Below, one piece after another: positions 5,669-8,994 of a DNA stretch of 8,994 nt. Under the pieces are notes generated by a model, which was given only the letters and a program-made list of their open reading frames with translations, searched no databases and was not told the origin of the DNA. The stretch's first letter is position 1, and every line of letters begins with the position of its first letter. A program made the position numbers and the translations under genes. Source of the DNA: Oscillospiraceae bacterium. Lineage in GTDB: Bacteria; Bacillota_A; Clostridia; Oscillospirales; JAAYXM01. Location: assembly GCA_017408185.1 (NCBI GenBank), contig JAFQVE010000024.1, positions 1-8,994 of the forward strand. The letters run 5' to 3'.

Positions 5669-7543
5669 CTAATCCTCCTTTATAGCCTTAAACGGACATG
5701 CACCGACACAGCTTCCGCAGCGTATGCACTTTGAAAGATCAATCGTAAACGGTTCTTTCACCTTACCGGAAATTGCATCGACCGGGCACTGACGCGCACA
5801 CTTTGAACAGCCCTTGCAAAGCTCCGGGTCTATTGTGATTCTCTTAAGCTTCTGGCATGCTCCCGCCGGACATCTCTTCTCGTAAATATGCGCTTCATAT
5901 TCACTTCTGAAGTTCTTTATTGTGCTGATAATCGGATTCGGTGCTGATTTGCCCAGACCGCAAAGTGCCGTGTTGACAATCGTATCGGCAAGGTCCTCAA
6001 GAAGCTCAATATCGCCCTCACGACCTTCCCCTGCGACGATACGCTCGAGAATTTCAAGCATTCTCTTTGTACCCTCGCGGCACGGCACGCACTTTCCACA
6101 GGATTCGTTCTGTGTGAAATTCATAAAGAAGCGTGCAACCTCAACCATACAGGTTTTATCATCCATAACGACGAGACCACCCGAGCCGATCATAGCGCCG
6201 ACTTTTTTCAGCGTATCAAAATCAAGCGGGAGATCAAGATGCTCTGCAGTGAGGCAAGCGCCGCTCGGTCCGCCTATCTGGACTGCCTTGAACTGCGCAC
6301 CGTCACGCATACCTCCTCCGATATCAAAGATAATTTCGCGAAGCGTCGTTCCCATAGGAACTTCGATAAGACCTGTGTTCATAATATTTCCCGTAAGTGC
6401 AAATGCCTTTGTTCCGGGGCTTTTCTCTGTACCAATACCGAGATACCAGTCAGCACCCTTTGAAATGATAAGCGGAACATTTGCAAACGTTTCAACATTG
6501 TTGAGAACAGTGGGCTTGTCAAAAAGTCCGTGCTCTGTTGTGCGCGGAGGCTTAACACGCGGGAAGCCTCGTTTGCCCTCAATTGATGCAGTAAGCGCAC
6601 TGCCCTCGCCGCAAACGAATGCGCCCGCGCCGCGGCTTATATGTAATTTGAAGGAAAACTCCGTTCCTAAAATATTATCTCCGAGAATGCCAAGCTCCTC
6701 CGCCTGAGCAATAGCAGTGCGAAGGCGTTCAACCGCGAGCGGATACTCTACGCGAACATAAATATACCCCTCACTTGCACCGGTTGCGATACCCGCAATA
6801 ATCATACCCTCGATCATTCTGTGCGGGTCACCGCCCATGATGCTTCCGTCCATAAATGCACCGGGGTCACCCTCGTCACCATTACATACTACGTATTTCT
6901 GCGTAGCGTTCTGACAGCGAACCTGCTCCCACTTGCGACCTGCAGGGAAACCACCGCCTCCACGGCCACGGAGATTCGATTTTTTAATCTCATCTGTTAT
7001 AGCTTCGGGAGACATATCAAACAACGCTTTTTCCAGAGCGGAGTATCCTCCGAGGGCGATATACTCGCGAATGGAATCTGCATTGATTGTGCCGCACTGG
7101 TCAAGAACGATATGCGTCTGATTCTTGTAGAACGGAACATCGCTGTGCTTTTTATATGTATTGCAACCGCACTTGTATGCAAGACGGTCAATGTGTTCGC
7201 CGCCGATGATAGTCTTTTCAATGATTTCTTCGCAATCGGAGAGCTGAACCTTTGTGTATAACCAACCCTCGGGATCTATACGAAGAAGCGGACCAATCTC
7301 ACAGAAACCGTGACAACCGCTCTTTTTAAGGTCAATTGCGTCGCCGTGGGGATCTACCTCAAGGTCAACGGCAACGGAAAGACCGCGCTCGCCGAGAAGC
7401 TCCTTCAATCTGTCGTATATCTTCATGGAGCCGCCTGCAACGCAACCTGTACCTGCACAAACAATGATTCTTCTCGACTGAGCGGCATATGCCTTTGCAT
7501 ACTCTTCGCGAAGTGTCAGAAGTGCTTCTCTTGATTTAAGCAT
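5669..7543 (-). CDS. hydB: NuoF-like flavin/NADH subunit of the bifurcating hydrogenase
   Basis: It binds FMN and NAD(H) and is the electron-bifurcating core that splits electrons between NADH and ferredoxin in HydABC-type enzymes. In order, numbered from a TTG two codons upstream of the chosen start: a thioredoxin-like [2Fe-2S] domain (C31, C36, C79, C83); the FMN/NADH fold with GRGGGGFPAG (195-204) and GEGSAL (314-319); the SLBB region; a [4Fe-4S] site (C484, C487, C490, C530); a CPAGAC segment (560-565); and two C-terminal [4Fe-4S] ferredoxin sites (C578/581/584/588, C608/611/614/618). The length, about 624 residues, matches Thermotoga-type HydB and exceeds plain NuoF. I chose ATG at 7541-7543 because AAGGAGG sits nine bases before it but only three before the TTG at 7549. 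It overlaps hydC by eight bases, so translation is probably coupled. Confidence 0.95.
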   Translation of the reverse strand: MLKSREALLTLREEYAKAYAAQSRRIIVCAGTGCVAGGSMKIYDRLKELLGERGLSVAVDLEVDPHGDAIDLKKSGCHGFCEIGPLLRIDPEGWLYTKVQLSDCEEIIEKTIIGGEHIDRLAYKCGCNTYKKHSDVPFYKNQTHIVLDQCGTINADSIREYIALGGYSALEKALFDMSPEAITDEIKKSNLRGRGGGGFPAGRKWEQVRCQNATQKYVVCNGDEGDPGAFMDGSIMGGDPHRMIEGMIIAGIATGASEGYIYVRVEYPLAVERLRTAIAQAEELGILGDNILGTEFSFKLHISRGAGAFVCGEGSALTASIEGKRGFPRVKPPRTTEHGLFDKPTVLNNVETFANVPLIISKGADWYLGIGTEKSPGTKAFALTGNIMNTGLIEVPMGTTLREIIFDIGGGMRDGAQFKAVQIGGPSGACLTAEHLDLPLDFDTLKKVGAMIGSGGLVVMDDKTCMVEVARFFMNFTQNESCGKCVPCREGTKRMLEILERIVAGEGREGDIELLEDLADTIVNTALCGLGKSAPNPIISTIKNFRSEYEAHIYEKRCPAGACQKLKRITIDPELCKGCSKCARQCPVDAISGKVKEPFTIDLSKCIRCGSCVGACPFKAIKED

Positions 7544-8021
7544 TTGCAAGTTCCTCCTTAAGCTTTTTGATGAGATCGGATGCCTTTTCGGGTGTCATTG
7601 CAGAATAAACATCGTCGTTCACCATAATGACGGGTGCAAGACCGCACGCACCGAGACAAGAAACGGTTTCAACAGTAAAGTTGAGGTCGTCTGTCGTATG
7701 CTTGTTTTCAGAAAGCCCAAGCTCCTGACGGAAACGCTCGAGTATCGGAAGAGAGTGGCGGACATGGCAAGCCGTGCCGTCGCATATTTTTATAACATAT
7801 TTTCCCTTTGGCTCGAGCGAAAAGTTCTCATAAAACGTTGCGACACTGTAGATTCTTGCTTCGCTCATATCAAGCTTCTTTGCGAGATGCGGAAATACTT
7901 CCTGCGGAAGATAGCGATAATGCTCCTGAATTTCCTGCAATATGGCAATGACTGCTTGCTGCTTGCAATCGTGTGCATCGAGAATTTTGTCTACAATAGA
8001 AAAGTCAAAATTGTTACTCAT
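7536..8021 (-). CDS. hydC: NuoE-like [2Fe-2S] subunit of the bifurcating hydrogenase
   Basis: The 161-residue thioredoxin-fold protein carries one [2Fe-2S] cluster and passes electrons next to the flavin subunit. Helical N-terminal NuoE region: residues 20-66, with the family phrase ARIYSVATFYENFSL. Cluster ligands are C80 and C85 (ICDGTACHVR), then C122 and C126 (SCLGACGLAP). The length is that of HydC and NuoE-type subunits. ATG at 8019-8021 has AAGGAG seven bases upstream. The stop overlaps hydB, and the gene begins 18 bases after the membrane protein gene. The order hydC-hydB-hydA with no separate HndB-like [2Fe-2S] gene makes this a trimeric rather than four-subunit enzyme. Confidence 0.94.
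   Translation of the reverse strand: MSNNFDFSIVDKILDAHDCKQQAVIAILQEIQEHYRYLPQEVFPHLAKKLDMSEARIYSVATFYENFSLEPKGKYVIKICDGTACHVRHSLPILERFRQELGLSENKHTTDDLNFTVETVSCLGACGLAPVIMVNDDVYSAMTPEKASDLIKKLKEELANA
7553..7559 (-). promoter_or_regulatory. ribosome binding site that fixes the hydB start
   Basis: AAGGAGG on the minus strand, inside the last codons of hydC, lies nine bases from ATG 7543 and three from TTG 7549. Only the ATG has workable spacing, and this shortens hydB by two residues relative to the longest open frame. Confidence 0.75.
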
Positions 8022-8039
8022 AATATTGCTCCTTTTTTA

Positions 8040-8564
8040 TTATCTCTTAACTGCCTTTTGAATGAGCGGTACTGCAATGAATGCAACAGCTCCGCCGATA
8101 AATGCCGTAAAGAACTGTGTTGTTCCGAACATGGCGGCAAGCTTTGCTGCCTGGGGTGCCGGAACAGAAACCAGCGGAAGCACAAGCTTCACAACACCAA
8201 CGGTAAGCACTGCATATTTAAGTGCTGCCGCAACAATAACGGAAACCACCCAGCGCAAGGCGGAATTAAAGCTTCGGCTCATAATGAACGCATACACACC
8301 GACGAGCGTCGCATTACCGAGAGCAACAACAGGCAGTATCGGATAAATGGGTCCAATTCCGAAAAACTTCGCAAAAAACGGCGAAAGAAGCGCGATAATA
8401 AGCCCGGATTTCCAGCCGGCAAGAAGCGTCGCCGCAACAAGCACGAAGTTTACCAGGCTTCCCGTAACCATCTGCCCCAGACTTGCCGAAAGGCTCTGGA
8501 AGATAATAAGAAGCGCCAGAAACGCCGCCGTTAATGTTATAAATCTTACACCTTTGTTTTTCAT
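8040..8564 (-). CDS. six-helix membrane protein, ECF-transporter S-component-like
   Basis: The 174-residue protein is almost wholly hydrophobic, with about six membrane helices near residues 9-27, 36-50, 52-66, 74-95, 103-125 and 147-167, and a basic N-terminus and C-terminus (MKNKGVR, QKAVKR). Size, helix number and the stretch LVNFVLVAATLLAGWKSG (37-54) resemble substrate-binding S subunits of energy-coupling-factor transporters, which take up vitamins or metals using a shared EcfA/A'/T module. I cannot identify the substrate, and no ECF module is in the window. It is the first gene of the hydrogenase operon: the promoter lies just upstream and hydC begins 18 bases after its stop. It could supply a hydrogenase cofactor such as flavin or metal, but that is inference. 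ATG 8564 has GGGAG nine bases before it. Confidence 0.7.
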   Translation of the reverse strand: MKNKGVRFITLTAAFLALLIIFQSLSASLGQMVTGSLVNFVLVAATLLAGWKSGLIIALLSPFFAKFFGIGPIYPILPVVALGNATLVGVYAFIMSRSFNSALRWVVSVIVAAALKYAVLTVGVVKLVLPLVSVPAPQAAKLAAMFGTTQFFTAFIGGAVAFIAVPLIQKAVKR

Positions 8565-8597
8565 ATGTAATTTCTCCCATCTTCATTTTTCTGACAT

Positions 8598-8626
8598 ATT
8601 ATAACACAAAATGCGGATAGTTTCAA
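8598..8626 (-). promoter_or_regulatory. promoter of the hydrogenase operon
   Basis: On the minus strand TTGAAA (8626-8621) and a perfect TATAAT (8603-8598) are separated by 17 bases, with TGT just before the -10 (extended -10). Transcription would start near 8591, about 27 bases before the first ATG. No other promoter of this quality is seen within the operon, so all four genes are probably co-transcribed. Confidence 0.82.
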
Positions 8627-8672
8627 TAGTCGTATAAAAATAAGCTTCGCATGAAGCAAAGCTACATTAACC

Positions 8673-8793
8673 TCTTCCCTATTCACTATTACTTATTACT
8701 TTCCAAAAATCGACAATCTTTTAGAGAATAGGGAAGAAGGAATAGGTAATAAGTAAAATCGACATTCCTCTGTCGAAGAATGTCGATTTTTGG
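8673..8793. repeat. interleaved inverted repeats upstream of the hydrogenase operon
   Basis: Three perfect inverted pairs occur in the order A-B-C-A'-B'-C', not nested: TCTTCCCTATTC 8673-8684 with 8726-8737 (12 bp), TTACTTATTAC 8689-8699 with 8746-8756 (11 bp), and CCAAAAATCGACA 8703-8715 with 8781-8793 (13 bp). The pairs exclude or knot with each other. No coding frame fits. This looks like a degraded or composite small intergenic repeat. Confidence 0.7.
8755..8791. terminator. strong hairpin, possible terminator
   Basis: AAAATCGACATTC (8755-8767) pairs perfectly with GAATGTCGATTTT (8778-8790) around a 10-base loop. The plus-strand stem ends in five Ts (8787-8791) and the minus-strand stem in four. 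It can end transcription arriving from the right before the hydrogenase promoter. One arm also competes with the 8703-8715 repeat for pairing. Confidence 0.55.
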
Positions 8794-8829
8794 CAAGGCA
8801 GAACAATAATGATGTAGTTTAGTTTTTAA

Positions 8830-8993
8830 TGAAATATCTCACTTTGTTCGATATGAAATAATTTACTCCGTAAATCGTGAAATAGAAAACTGAAGTTTTC
8901 TGTGAAATAAAATAAATCCTTTATCACACGCCGTAAGGCGTATTTCATATTGCGTAGCAATATTTCACGCACGAAGTGCATTTCACAAATCCT
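8830..8993. repeat. array of small hairpins separated by TGAAAT / ATTTCA words
   Basis: TGAAAT begins at 8830, 8854, 8878 and 8903 (steps 24, 24, 25). Its complement ATTTCA begins at 8942, 8962 and 8980 (steps 20, 18). Between the words lie short palindromes: ATATC/GATAT (8834-8854), ATTTAC/GTAAAT (8861-8875), AGAAAAC/GTTTTCT (8884-8901), ACGCC/GGCGT (8928-8941), ATATTGC/GCAATAT (8947-8963) and GCAC/GTGC (8969-8979). Their loops are mostly 3 or 4 bases. AAATCCT occurs near the centre (8914-8920) and at the window edge (8987-8993). No open frame covers it. It looks like an extragenic palindromic repeat element that may continue beyond the window. Confidence 0.7.
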
Positions 8994-8994
8994 A

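Larger units (their letters stand above)
8627..8994. other. gene-free intergenic region
   Basis: This stretch beyond the hydrogenase promoter holds no credible coding frame or RNA gene I can name. It contains a small GCTTC/GAAGC hairpin (8644-8657), the interleaved repeats and strong hairpin, an unstructured AT-rich stretch (8794-8829), and the TGAAAT hairpin array. No gene of a right-hand neighbour enters the window. Confidence 0.7.

Noticed and set aside
5922..6707. 261-codon open frame on the plus strand
   Set aside because: It is antisense to conserved FMN and NADH motifs of hydB, with a low-complexity Ser/Pro-rich product; a codon-bias shadow.
7698..8534. 278-codon open frame on the plus strand
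   Set aside because: It lies antisense across hydC and the membrane protein gene, both of which have clear family features and ribosome binding sites. Its product is rich in Cys, Arg and Asn with no domain.
8565..8591. Riboswitch in the leader of the ECF-like gene
   Set aside because: The predicted leader is only about 27 bases, too short for any known vitamin riboswitch.
8591..8626. Rex (NADH-sensing repressor) operator at the hydrogenase promoter
   Set aside because: Rex control of hydrogenase genes would make sense, but no TTGTTAA-N4-TTAACAA-like dyad is visible; GTGTTATAATATG is too weak a match.
8830..8994. CRISPR array
   Set aside because: The constant word is only 6 bases, the gaps are about 12-19 bases and palindromic, and the word inverts halfway. 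None of this fits direct repeats of 23-47 bases with unique spacers.

Overview
The window looks like chromosomal DNA of a strictly anaerobic, fermentative Gram-positive bacterium of the Clostridia, most likely a gut Oscillospiraceae/Ruminococcaceae-type organism. This is inferred from strong AAGGAGG-type ribosome binding sites, TTGACA/TATAAT-type promoters, an electron-bifurcating [FeFe] hydrogenase operon next to a uronate-degradation gene, an ISL3-family insertion sequence, and hairpin-rich intergenic repeats. No rRNA, tRNA or CRISPR array is visible.

Layout, left to right. (1) Bases 1-102: the last codons of a possible rightward gene and a strong bidirectional terminator. (2) 104-1519: a complete 1.4-kb ISL3-family element with matching terminal inverted repeats and one intact DDE transposase (minus strand). 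Its start codon and part of its Shine-Dalgarno lie inside a long fold-back structure. The element sits between uxaC and what was probably uxaC's terminator. (3) 1535-3903: uxaC (uronate isomerase, minus) divergent from an AraC-family regulator (plus), with two sigma-70-type promoters facing into each other across a 7-bp inverted repeat. (4) 3906-3965: a bidirectional terminator between convergent transcription units. (5) 8626 down to 3979: one minus-strand operon with a clear promoter, in the order ECF-type membrane protein, hydC, hydB, hydA. The three hydrogenase genes encode a trimeric bifurcating [FeFe] hydrogenase of the Thermotoga HydABC type. (6) 8640-8994: a non-coding repeat zone. It has two parts: interleaved inverted repeats around a strong hairpin, and a periodic array of small hairpins separated by TGAAAT words that switches to the complementary word ATTTCA halfway through.

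How the genes work together. UxaC isomerises D-glucuronate or D-galacturonate released from pectin or glycosaminoglycans, and the AraC protein is the obvious candidate local regulator. The hydrogenase couples NADH and reduced ferredoxin to H2, the usual way such fermenters re-oxidise carriers produced by sugar-acid breakdown. The six-helix membrane protein that leads the hydrogenase operon has no evident role in that chemistry; it resembles the substrate-binding S subunit of an ECF vitamin/metal transporter.

The coding genes belong to known families. The less explained material is the intergenic structure: the hairpin/TGAAAT array and interleaved repeats at the right end, the fold-back over the transposase start, and the face-to-face uxaC/araC promoters.
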